A stretch of 19,651 bases of DNA from Pasteurellaceae bacterium (lineage in GTDB: Bacteria; Pseudomonadota; Gammaproteobacteria; Enterobacterales; Pasteurellaceae), in assembly GCA_900756875.1 (NCBI GenBank), contig CAAELW010000087.1, positions 1-19,651 on the forward strand, given 5' to 3'. Shown piece by piece: positions 8,023 through 17,901 of the stretch. The notes under the pieces were generated by a model, which searched no databases, had not been told where the DNA came from, and worked only from the letters and a program-made list of their open reading frames with translations. How positions within the stretch are numbered: the stretch's first letter is position 1; every line of letters begins with the position of its first letter. The position numbers and the translations under genes are program-made.

Positions 8023-8586
8023 TTATTTTTTATCCAAGCATTTTTTGACTAACGCTAAATAGCGTTCCCATTCAAAATATTGGCCCGGATCGATCTTACG
8101 ACCAGGCGAAATATCGCAATGTCCGACGATACGATCTAACGTAATTTTGGGGTATGTCTGCATAATATCTCGTGTTAACTCAGCAAGTACTTGGTATTGT
8201 TCCGCTGTAAAAGGCTGTTCATTACTGCCCTCTAGCTCAATACCTATCGCAAAATCATTGCATTTATCGCGTCCTTCAAAGCAAGAAAATCCTGCATGCC
8301 ACGCTCTGTCATCGAAACTCACATATTGCGTCACCTTGCCATCCCGTTCAATTAAACAATGGGCTGACACACGAAATTGATAAATCTCTTCAAAATAAGG
8401 ATGGATAGTGGGATCGAGTTTTCCTTGGAAAAAATCATCTACATATCCACCACCAAACTGTTCTGGCGGCAAACTGATGTAATGAATGACGAGTAATGAA
8501 ATATCCTCTACATCAGGACGTTCATCAAAATGTGGTGAAATTACTTTTCTTGTCTGGCTTAACCAGCCATTTTTTATCTTATTCAT
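8023..8586 (-). CDS. ampD: 1,6-anhydro-N-acetylmuramyl-L-alanine amidase AmpD
   Basis: Cytoplasmic zinc amidase that cuts the bond between anhydro-MurNAc and the stem peptide during peptidoglycan recycling. In bacteria with AmpR/AmpC its loss derepresses beta-lactamase. The 187-residue Amidase_2 domain shows the zinc ligands His35 (VIHYISLP), His156 and Asp166 ([14 protein letters not shown]), plus the conserved GIELEG and the N-terminal GW...SPHFDERP block. It starts at ATG 8586 and is transcribed away from pilA, with a CRP-S site between them. No ampE follows. Next to the pil and coaE genes, this resembles the E. coli ampD-hofBC-coaE neighbourhood, suggesting an ancestral arrangement. Confidence 0.96.
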   Translation of the reverse strand: MNKIKNGWLSQTRKVISPHFDERPDVEDISLLVIHYISLPPEQFGGGYVDDFFQGKLDPTIHPYFEEIYQFRVSAHCLIERDGKVTQYVSFDDRAWHAGFSCFEGRDKCNDFAIGIELEGSNEQPFTAEQYQVLAELTRDIMQTYPKITLDRIVGHCDISPGRKIDPGQYFEWERYLALVKKCLDKK

Positions 8587-8610
8587 CTGTTTTTCTACGA
8601 TTAAATTTCA

Positions 8611-8633
8611 TTTTTGCGATCTCCATCGCAAAA
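8611..8633 (+). promoter_or_regulatory. CRP-S (Sxy-dependent competence) site upstream of pilA
   Basis: TGCGA (8615-8619), six bases, then TCGCA (8626-8630), flanked by T and A runs, forms a near-perfect palindrome with the C6/G17 bases that define CRP-S sites. In H. influenzae such sites need both CRP and Sxy (TfoX) and control competence genes including the pil operon. The centre is about 107 bp upstream of the pilA ATG. A weak -10-like TACACAAT lies at about 8669-8676, which would place the site roughly one to two helical turns beyond -41. Confidence 0.88.
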
Positions 8634-8728
8634 GAAGTGTGGTCAGTTTTACTTCCATTTTTTCCTTTTACACAATGTTGCAGCCAATTCTGGCATTTTT
8701 TTATTCAACCAAAAGGAAATTTAATTTA

Positions 8729-9172
8729 ATGAAACTGACTTTTTCTAAACCTTTGCATAAAGGTTTTACGTTAATTGAATTGATGATCGTGATTGCGATT
8801 ATTGCTATTCTCGCGACGATCGCCATTCCGTCTTATCAAAATTATACCAAAAAAGCCGCCATCTCCGAATTGTTGCAAGCTTCGGCACCTTATAAATCTG
8901 ATGTGGAGTTATGTGTCTATAGCACTAATGCCCCGACAAACTGTTCAGGTGGTTCAAATGGCATTGCAGCAGACATCACTACTGCAAAAGGCTATGTTAA
9001 ATCCATTACCACGAAATCGGGTGTGATTACGGTAACAGGAAATGGCGCATTGGATGGGATCAGTTATTCTTTAACGGCGACAGGCTCAACCTCATCAGGT
9101 GTCACCTGGACAACCGCTTGCCCAAGCAATGCAGATTTATTCCCTGCGGGTTTCTGCTCTCCTACCAAATAG
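8729..9172 (+). CDS. pilA: Type IV major pilin / prepilin (PilA)
   Basis: Structural subunit of the type IV pilus used in DNA uptake, twitching and adherence. The 147-residue prepilin has a 12-residue basic leader ending in Gly12, cleaved before Phe13. The class IVa mature start is [20 protein letters not shown], with Glu at mature position 5. A globular domain with four cysteines follows (Cys62, Cys72, Cys131, Cys143), likely two disulfides. The start is ATG 8729, with Shine-Dalgarno AAGGAA at 8713-8718; reading further upstream would add a non-pilin sequence. It is the first gene of pilABCD, under the CRP-S site. It closely resembles H. influenzae PilA, as I recall. Confidence 0.96.
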   Translation: MKLTFSKPLHKGFTLIELMIVIAIIAILATIAIPSYQNYTKKAAISELLQASAPYKSDVELCVYSTNAPTNCSGGSNGIAADITTAKGYVKSITTKSGVITVTGNGALDGISYSLTATGSTSSGVTWTTACPSNADLFPAGFCSPTK

Positions 9173-9178
9173 CGAAGC

Positions 9179-10558
9179 ATGGCCTATCAAGCAATCGCAA
9201 AAAATGGCGAGATTTACCAAATCTCGCCACAATATTGGCAACAAAACCAACAGCAACAAGCATTGCTGTTACGTTACTTTGCGCTCCCTCTTAAAGAAGA
9301 CGAACACCATTTATGGCTTGCAGTAGATTCGCTGAATAATCTTGCAGCTTGTGAAACCTTTGCTTTTTTAAGTGGAAAATTAGTTGAACCGATTTTATTT
9401 GAAACGGCCCAACTTAAACAACTTTTACAATCCCTTGCACCTAAAGCCAATCAAATAGAAGAGCAAACGACGTTTTATCATCATTCAGAAGACGAAAGCA
9501 CTGCTAATTTAGCTAATGGAGATGAACCCGTTATTCAATTATTAAATGGTATTTTTGAAACAGCCCTGCAAAAAAATGCCTCCGATATTCATTTAGAAAC
9601 TCAGCCAAATGGACTATTAATTCGTTTGCGTATTGATGGCGTACTCCAACCACAGCCAATTATCAGTAAATCGCTCGCCAATCGTGTAATTTCTCGTTTA
9701 AAACTCTTAGCCAAACTGGATATCAGTGAAACTCGGCTACCACAAGATGGCCGCTTTCAATTCAAAACCACGTTCTCCGATATTTTAGATTTCCGCCTTT
9801 CTACCTTGCCCACGCATTGGGGAGAAAAAGCGGTATTACGATTACAACAAAATAAACCTGTTCAGTTAAGTTTTGATGAACTTGGCATGACACAAAACCA
9901 ACAAAGTCAATTTCAACATGCGCTTAGCCAACCTCAAGGTTTAATCCTGGTTACTGGACCAACGGGAAGCGGAAAAAGTATCTCACTTTATACCGCACTT
10001 CAATGGCTCAACACACCAGATAAGCACATTATGACGGCAGAGGATCCCGTTGAAATTGAATTGGAAGGCATCATACAAACTCAAGTGAATCCGCAAATCG
10101 GTTTAGATTTTAGTCGATTACTTCGTACATTTTTACGACAAGATCCCGACATTATTATGCTTGGTGAAATTCGAGATGAAGAAAGCGCATTAATGGCACT
10201 AAGAGCCGCTCAAACTGGCCATTTAGTGCTTTCTACCTTACATACCAATGATGCCATCTCAGCCATTTCGCGCTTACAGCAATTAGGCATTCAAGCTCAT
10301 GAAATTGAAAATAGTCTCTTATTAGTTATCGCACAGCGATTGGTGCGTAAACGTTGCTTAAAGTGCAGTCAACATTTTAGTGATTCTTGCGATTGTCATC
10401 AGGGATATCGAGGGCGTATTGGGGTGTATCAATTTTTACAATGCGAAAATAACCGTTACCAAACCGATTTTGACTCACTTTATCAAAGTGCGTTAGAAAA
10501 AGTAAAAGATAACATCACCGATCTCGATGAAATCCAACGCGTGTTAGGTAAAAAATAG
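9179..10558 (+). CDS. pilB: Type IV pilus assembly ATPase PilB (GspE family)
   Basis: Hexameric cytoplasmic ATPase that powers pilus extension. The 459-residue protein has an N2-like segment, then the secretion-ATPase core with NASDIHLE (133-140), Walker A GPTGSGKS (260-267), the Asp box around 288-305, Walker B ending LGE (328-330), the His box TGHLVLSTLHTND (about 346-358), and a zinc-binding CXXC...CXC motif (Cys393, Cys396, Cys404, Cys406). It is shorter than PilB of Pseudomonas (over 560 residues) because the N-terminal domain is reduced, as in H. influenzae. The start ATG is 6 nt after the pilA stop, without a strong Shine-Dalgarno. Confidence 0.95.
   Translation: MAYQAIAKNGEIYQISPQYWQQNQQQQALLLRYFALPLKEDEHHLWLAVDSLNNLAACETFAFLSGKLVEPILFETAQLKQLLQSLAPKANQIEEQTTFYHHSEDESTANLANGDEPVIQLLNGIFETALQKNASDIHLETQPNGLLIRLRIDGVLQPQPIISKSLANRVISRLKLLAKLDISETRLPQDGRFQFKTTFSDILDFRLSTLPTHWGEKAVLRLQQNKPVQLSFDELGMTQNQQSQFQHALSQPQGLILVTGPTGSGKSISLYTALQWLNTPDKHIMTAEDPVEIELEGIIQTQVNPQIGLDFSRLLRTFLRQDPDIIMLGEIRDEESALMALRAAQTGHLVLSTLHTNDAISAISRLQQLGIQAHEIENSLLLVIAQRLVRKRCLKCSQHFSDSCDCHQGYRGRIGVYQFLQCENNRYQTDFDSLYQSALEKVKDNITDLDEIQRVLGKK
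9992..10000 (-). repeat. DNA uptake sequence within pilB
   Basis: Perfect ACCGCACTT encoding Thr-Ala-Leu just after Walker A. Confidence 0.9.
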
Positions 10559-10566
10559 GTATCACT

Positions 10567-11786
10567 ATGGCGAAGCAAAAACTCTTTTATTTCCAAGCCT
10601 ATGATCAGCGGCAACAATGGCAAAAAGGTAGTCTTGTAGCTCAATCTAAACAAGCTGCACAATTTCAATTGATCGCAAAAGGTTTTAGTCACATTCGCTT
10701 ACAACAAGATTGGCAACTTAATCAGAAACCTAAAAGTGCAGAAATTAGTGCGCTTTTGAATCAATTAGCAACACTACTGAACTCAGCCATTCCATTAAAA
10801 AATGCATTACATATTTTGAAAGACAACTGCACACAATTGGGTTTGCATCAGTGGCTTGGCGCCTTAATTGAATTAATTGAAAGTGGTCTTCCGTTTTCAC
10901 AAAGCTTAGAAATACAAGGAAAGTATTTAAATTTTCAAGAAATTCAACTTATTCAAGTGGGAGAAATGACAGGAAAACTGGCAGAAGTATGCACTAAAAT
11001 TGCTGAACGTCGAACGCAATCATTAACGCTTCAACGCAAATTACAAAAAATTATGCTTTATCCTGCCATGGTATTAGGTATTTCACTTTCACTTACGTTG
11101 ATTTTACTGCTTTTCGTTGTACCACAATTTGCTGAAATGTATGGTGAAAACTCAGCTGAACTGCCTACATTGACTGCTGTATTATTAGCTATGTCCCAAT
11201 TCCTACAACATCATTTTGTTGCGTTAATGATTGCCTGCACTTTCGCTATTTTTATGTTGAAGATGACATTAAAACATTTCCTTTGGCTGAATCAAAAAAA
11301 GAATGCCCTAATTAGTCGCATCCCAATTTGGGGCAATATCATTTGCCTTTCTCGTTTAATCAGTTTTAGCCATAACCTGCAATTAATGCTTCAATCCGGA
11401 GTGGCATTAACACCAGCGTTAAATAGCTTCCTCCCCAAACAACAAACCTGGCAAACACAACGTACCTTAAAAGGCGATATCTTGCTACAACAAGAAGTTC
11501 GGTCAATTTTGCAGTGGGTTTCTCAAGGTTACCCTTTTTCTGAAAGCGTCAGTAGTCATCTTTTCCCAATGGAAGCACAACAAATGCTACAGATTGGAGA
11601 GAAAAGTGGAAAGCTTGCGTTGATGTTGCGTCATATTGCTGATAACTATCAAGAAAAACTCAATCATCAAATTGATTTACTTTCCCAACTTTTAGAACCT
11701 TTAATGATGCTCATCATTGGTAGTTTAATTGGTATTATTATGATGGGTATGTATCTGCCAATTTTTAATATGGGATCTGTAATCCA

Positions 11787-11790
<4 letters not shown>
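10567..11790 (+). CDS. pilC: Type IV pilus inner-membrane platform protein PilC (GspF family)
   Basis: Inner-membrane protein that couples PilB to pilin polymerisation. The 407-residue protein holds two T2SSF repeats: one with VGEMTGKLAEV (131-141) followed by a membrane helix at about 163-186, and a second with the matching IGEKSGKLALML and a C-terminal helix near 378-400 (MMLIIGSLIGIIMMGMYLPIF). A middle helix lies at about 216-233. The start is 8 nt past the pilB stop and the end overlaps the pilD start (ATGA), so translation is coupled. Confidence 0.95.
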
Positions 11791-13366
<1,576 letters not shown>

Positions 13367-13370
<4 letters not shown>

Positions 13371-13648
13371 CTCTTCAGCATCACGATAATGGTGAACAGG
13401 GCGAGTTTCTCTTACTCGATGAGCAAGGGAAGAAAATCGCGAAACTCACCTATTTTTATGAAACACCCGATACCATTAATGCTAATCACACGTTTGTTGA
13501 TGATTCTCTTCGAGGGCAAGGTGTGGCAGACAAACTCTATCAAGCCTTAATTCATTTTATCCAGGCTAAAAAGCTCACTTTGCACCCTACTTGTAGCTAT
13601 ATTGCAAGGAAATGGGAACGAACCCAATCTGCTCAATCCCAAGCTTAA
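13367..13648 (+). CDS. Small GNAT-like N-acetyltransferase (YjdJ/CG type)
   Basis: A 93-residue protein resembling the short acetyltransferase family PF14542. Beta strands lead to [22 protein letters not shown], where RGQGVA supplies the acetyl-CoA pyrophosphate-binding loop, and to a conserved [11 protein letters not shown] near the C-terminus whose cysteine is typical of the family. No substrate is known. ATG 13367 is chosen because it overlaps the yacG stop (ATGA) and has GGAG 7 nt upstream; an ATG four codons earlier (13355) is possible. It is the last gene of the run. The 90 bp that follow have no clear terminator. Confidence 0.8.
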
Positions 13649-13694
13649 ACCCGTTAATAAGCGTTTTATTTTTAAGGATATTTTTCCGGCTTCG

Positions 13695-13703
13695 TGCTAT
13701 CCT
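13695..13703 (+). promoter_or_regulatory. Candidate extended -10 promoter for rhlB
   Basis: TGCTATCCT is an extended -10 (TGn plus TATCCT, 4/6 to the consensus) about 36 nt upstream of the rhlB ATG. No -35 of note is seen. Low confidence. Confidence 0.3.
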
Positions 13704-13738
13704 TAGCCCCATTTATTTTTGAGAACCTATTATTTATT

Positions 13739-14995
13739 ATGCAAGAAAATTATTTAAGTCAGCAGCGATTTGCTGATCTTCCATTACATCCTATCGTACA
13801 AAAAGCCCTACAAGATAAGGGATTTGAATATTGCACCCCAATTCAAGCATTATCATTACCTATCACATTACAAGGAAAAGATGTTGCTGGCCAAGCACAA
13901 ACTGGTACGGGTAAAACAATGGCATTTTTAACGGCAACATTTCATCACTTATTGACGCATCAACCTAATTTTGCCACCAATCAACCTCGTGCATTAATTC
14001 TTGCACCAACCCGTGAACTGGCAGTACAAATTAATAATGATGCTGAATTGTTAGCTAAAACAAGTGGATTACGAACCGCACTTGCTTATGGTGGTGATGG
14101 CTATGATAAACAGCTCAAAGCTATCGAAGCCGGTGTAGATATTTTAATTGGTACTACTGGCCGTGTGATCGATTATGTCAAACAAGGCATTATTCGTTTA
14201 GATGACATTCAAGTTGTGGTACTAGATGAAGCGGATCGCATGTTTGATTTAGGTTTCATTCGTGATATTCGTTATTTATTACGCAAGTGTCCTTCTCCGC
14301 AAGAACGCCTCACCATGCTCTTTTCTGCTACGCTCTCTTACAAAGTGCGCGAACTTGCCTTTGAAGATATGAACTCCCCTGAATATATCGAAATTGAACC
14401 AGAACAAAAAACGGGACATCGAATTAAAGAGGAACTTTTCTATCCGTCAAATGAAGACAAAATTCCGCTCTTGCTGACATTAATGGAAGAAGAATGGCCG
14501 GAGCGTTGTATTGTTTTTGCGAATACTAAACATAAATGTGAAGAAATTTGGGGCTATTTAGCCGCAGATGGCCATCGTGTGGGATTACTCACGGGTGATG
14601 TGGCACAGAAAAAACGTCTTTCATTGCTCAAACAATTTACAGATGGTGAGCTCGATATTCTCGTGGCAACAGATGTTGCGGCGCGTGGGTTACATATTTC
14701 AGACGTGACTCATGTTTTTAACTTTGATCTACCCGATGATCGAGAAGATTATGTTCACCGTATTGGACGTACTGGTCGAGCGGGTGAAAGTGGGGTGTCT
14801 ATTAGCTTTGCTTGTGAAGAATATGCGATGAATTTACCGGCAATTGAAGAATACATTGGTCATTCTATTCCCGTCAGTCAATATGACCCGAATTCATTGA
14901 TTAGTGATATTCCAAAACCTTATCGTTTAAAACGCAATCCTACGCCTCAAACAAGAAATACTACGATGAGAAAAAACTACCGTCGTAAAAACTAA
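13739..14995 (+). CDS. rhlB: ATP-dependent RNA helicase RhlB
   Basis: DEAD-box helicase of the RNA degradosome; it unwinds structured mRNA for RNase E and PNPase. The 418-residue protein has the Q motif GFEYCTPIQ (28-36), motif I AQTGTGKT (53-60), PTRELA (90-95), DEAD (163-166), SAT (196-198), a helicase C-terminal domain with [11 protein letters not shown], and HRIGRTGR (340-347). A basic tail ends RKNYRRKN. I took ATG 13739 ([14 protein letters not shown]) because this is the H. influenzae N-terminus as I recall it; the upstream ATG at 13694 would add 15 hydrophobic residues. The Shine-Dalgarno is weak. One uptake sequence lies in the gene (14075-14083). Confidence 0.95.
   Translation: MQENYLSQQRFADLPLHPIVQKALQDKGFEYCTPIQALSLPITLQGKDVAGQAQTGTGKTMAFLTATFHHLLTHQPNFATNQPRALILAPTRELAVQINNDAELLAKTSGLRTALAYGGDGYDKQLKAIEAGVDILIGTTGRVIDYVKQGIIRLDDIQVVVLDEADRMFDLGFIRDIRYLLRKCPSPQERLTMLFSATLSYKVRELAFEDMNSPEYIEIEPEQKTGHRIKEELFYPSNEDKIPLLLTLMEEEWPERCIVFANTKHKCEEIWGYLAADGHRVGLLTGDVAQKKRLSLLKQFTDGELDILVATDVAARGLHISDVTHVFNFDLPDDREDYVHRIGRTGRAGESGVSISFACEEYAMNLPAIEEYIGHSIPVSQYDPNSLISDIPKPYRLKRNPTPQTRNTTMRKNYRRKN
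14075..14083 (-). repeat. DNA uptake sequence within rhlB
   Basis: Perfect ACCGCACTT encoding Arg-Thr-Ala-Leu around residue 113. Confidence 0.88.
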
Positions 14996-14999
14996 AAAG

Positions 15000-15029
15000 A
15001 AAAGCTGATGAATCTCTTCATCAGCTTTT
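15000..15029 (+). terminator. Bidirectional terminator between rhlB and mreD
   Basis: A perfect 13-bp stem (15000-15012 with 15017-15029, arms AAAAGCTGATGAA and its complement) closes on a 4-nt TCTC loop. T-rich sequence follows on the plus strand, and T runs also follow on the minus strand. It serves both convergent transcripts and lies 5 nt after the rhlB stop. Confidence 0.92.
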
Positions 15030-15035
15030 TTATGA

Positions 15036-15524
15036 TTAATGCAATCCGACTCTTCGACGTGCAGTACGCATCAATAAGAAAACCCATGGCCATAATACGC
15101 CTGATGCGATGGCACCAAAGATTTCCTGCCAGTTGAAAAATGCCCCATGCAAAGAGAATTCAACCAAGAAAATAGCCACTCGAATCGCAAAAATGAAAAG
15201 AAGTACCAATAAACTTTGGAACCAAAGAGAAAGGTTACGCAAGATTAAGTAATATTTGGAAACAAAATAGAAGGCGACAGAAAGCACCAGTGCATGAACC
15301 CCAAGAATAGAGCCTAGCACGATATCCCATAAAACCCCGAGTAAAAATGCCCAACCAATGCTTACTCTATCGGGTAACGCAAGCGTCCAATAAAGCAAAA
15401 CTAAAACCAACCAAGACGGTTTAAAGGCTTGAAAGCCTGCTGGCCATGGGGCTAACTCCATCACTAATGCCACAACAAAGAAGCATAAAATGGTCGCCCA
15501 TTGAAAAATAAAACGCCCTTGCAT
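15036..15524 (-). CDS. mreD: Rod-shape determining protein MreD
   Basis: Inner-membrane component of the elongasome. The 162 residues are mostly hydrophobic, with about five membrane segments (for example LVLVLLYWTLALP, FLLGVLWDIVLGSILG, LVLSVAFYFVSKY, LLVLLFIFAIRVAIFLVEF) and the family-typical GVLWDIVLGS block near 63-72. The length matches the family. Its start overlaps the mreC stop by one base (TAATG), so it is translationally coupled. It is the last gene of mreBCD. Confidence 0.94.
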   Translation of the reverse strand: MQGRFIFQWATILCFFVVALVMELAPWPAGFQAFKPSWLVLVLLYWTLALPDRVSIGWAFLLGVLWDIVLGSILGVHALVLSVAFYFVSKYYLILRNLSLWFQSLLVLLFIFAIRVAIFLVEFSLHGAFFNWQEIFGAIASGVLWPWVFLLMRTARRRVGLH

Positions 15525-16588
15525 TAGTCTTCATCCCTATGTTCTTGTTGCTCTGGAGAAACCGGTTCCTCTTGTTGAGGCATTGTGGTCGGAATGTCAG
15601 GATCCACGATTTCTTTTCCTGTATGCGGTTGAGTGTTATCTGCTTGGTCATCCGTAATTTTGGTTTTACTCACAGAATGTGTCGCTTCATGAGCTTGGCT
15701 TTCTAAGCGTTGCTGTACTAAACGACGCACTTCTTCTGGTGACATGGATTTCACTTTCGACATATCAAGATTGCTCGGCCAGAGTAAAAGCAAATAACGT
15801 AAACGATCTAACTCGGCCAAAGGTTTCGCTTTCACTGTGGCAAAATAATTAGAACCATCTCGAGACACACTTTGCACCACTGCCACCGGGTAACCTTCTA
15901 CAAAGCGACCGCCTAAACCTGAAGTGACTAATAAATCGCCTTTTTCAATATCCACGGAACGAGGTACATTATCTAAGGTAAGTTCATCCGAGTGTCCTGT
16001 ACCACTCGCGATCACGCGCACATCATTACGTAAAACTTGCACTGGGATTGAATGGGTTACATCCGTTAAAAGCAATACTCGGCTAGTGTTCTCGCCGACA
16101 GATATAATCTGCCCAATCATTCCTTTTTCATCAATCACTGGCTGACCGACATAAGCGCCATCACGTTCCCCTTGATTGATCACCACTTGCTGACGATAGA
16201 CATCAGTTTCAGCGGTGAGCACTTCTGCAATCTTTTTATATTCATCGGTGCGTAAAGGTGAATTAAGCAGTAAACGAAGGCGTTGGTTTTCTACTTTGAG
16301 TTGATCCAATAATAAAAGATCAGCATTTTTCTCACGCAATTGCTCACGCAATACTTTATTTTCAATGAGTAACTTATTGGTATCAACCAAGTTGTTTGAT
16401 ACACCATCTAGAACTGTTCTTGGCCCATTTGCAAGGTAATATAAGCCCCCCACGGCAGTTTCCATTACACTACGCGCCTTCGTCATTGATGAGGTTTGCC
16501 CATCAACTAAAATGAGTGTCATCGAAGCTATCACCGCTAATGCGAGCCGGATACCTAATGGTGGTGCTTTACCAAAAATGGGTTTCAT
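15524..16588 (-). CDS. mreC: Rod-shape determining protein MreC
   Basis: Bitopic inner-membrane protein that links cytoplasmic MreB to the periplasmic elongation synthases (PBP2, RodA). The 354 residues start with a short cytoplasmic tail and a membrane helix (LALAVIASMTLILVDG, about 15-30). A periplasmic coiled-coil follows at about 68-112 (NKLLIENKVLREQLREKNADLLLLDQLK), then the beta-domain with VVINQGERDGAYVGQPVID and LLVTSGLGGRFVEGYPVAVV. The last about 60 residues are polar and rich in Gln, Glu and Pro and look disordered. The start ATG 16588 follows an AGGACAG site. It is separated from mreB by an 86-nt spacer containing a hairpin. Confidence 0.95.
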   Translation of the reverse strand: MKPIFGKAPPLGIRLALAVIASMTLILVDGQTSSMTKARSVMETAVGGLYYLANGPRTVLDGVSNNLVDTNKLLIENKVLREQLREKNADLLLLDQLKVENQRLRLLLNSPLRTDEYKKIAEVLTAETDVYRQQVVINQGERDGAYVGQPVIDEKGMIGQIISVGENTSRVLLLTDVTHSIPVQVLRNDVRVIASGTGHSDELTLDNVPRSVDIEKGDLLVTSGLGGRFVEGYPVAVVQSVSRDGSNYFATVKAKPLAELDRLRYLLLLWPSNLDMSKVKSMSPEEVRRLVQQRLESQAHEATHSVSKTKITDDQADNTQPHTGKEIVDPDIPTTMPQQEEPVSPEQQEHRDED

Positions 16589-16610
16589 TCACTGTCCTAG
16601 GGTTAAAAGG

Positions 16611-16669
16611 AAAAGCGCGGTCAAAAAATCAGACAAATTAAAAACGCTGATTTTTCTGACCGCACTTTT
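16611..16669 (-). repeat. Inverted uptake-sequence hairpin between mreB and mreC
   Basis: The left arm (16611-16632) and right arm (16647-16669) are complementary over about 22 positions with one mismatch and one single-base insertion. The right arm contains a perfect uptake sequence (16659-16667) and the left arm the variant AAGCGCGGT. It begins only 5 nt after the mreB stop. On the minus strand the hairpin ends in TTTTCCTTTT, so it could act as a partial terminator or RNA stability element. Confidence 0.7.
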
Positions 16670-16674
16670 AGAGA

Positions 16675-17763
<1,089 letters not shown>

Positions 17764-17846
17764 TCATTTCTGAGCATAGAAAAAAATTGTGCTAAATGTA
17801 CCAAAAAATCGAGTTTGATGACAGGATTTTTTGCTTTGTTTATCCC

Positions 17847-17881
17847 CACTTACCTCACTATTTTTTCTAACAAGGTAAGTG
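17847..17881. repeat. Inverted repeat abutting an uptake sequence
   Basis: CACTTACCT (17847-17855) and AGGTAAGTG (17873-17881) form a perfect 9-bp stem with a 17-nt loop. The right arm runs into a perfect uptake sequence (17877-17885). It lies between the ABC transporter stop and mreB. No T run follows on the minus strand, so it is not a classic terminator. Confidence 0.5.
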
Positions 17882-17885
17882 CGGT
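17877..17885 (+). repeat. DNA uptake sequence between the ABC transporter gene and mreB
   Basis: Perfect AAGTGCGGT followed by CAATTTTAA, intergenic, overlapping the right arm of the 17847-17881 inverted repeat. Confidence 0.92.
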
Positions 17886-17901
17886 CAATTTTAACGGTGT
17901 T

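Noticed and set aside
8486..8728. Upstream extension of the pilA reading frame
   Set aside because: It would add 81 residues before the prepilin leader, overlap ampD and run through the CRP-S site; the Shine-Dalgarno supports ATG 8729.
9099..9326. Alternative-frame open reading frame across the pilA-pilB junction
   Set aside because: It overlaps the ends of two well-supported pil genes in a different frame and shows no domain.
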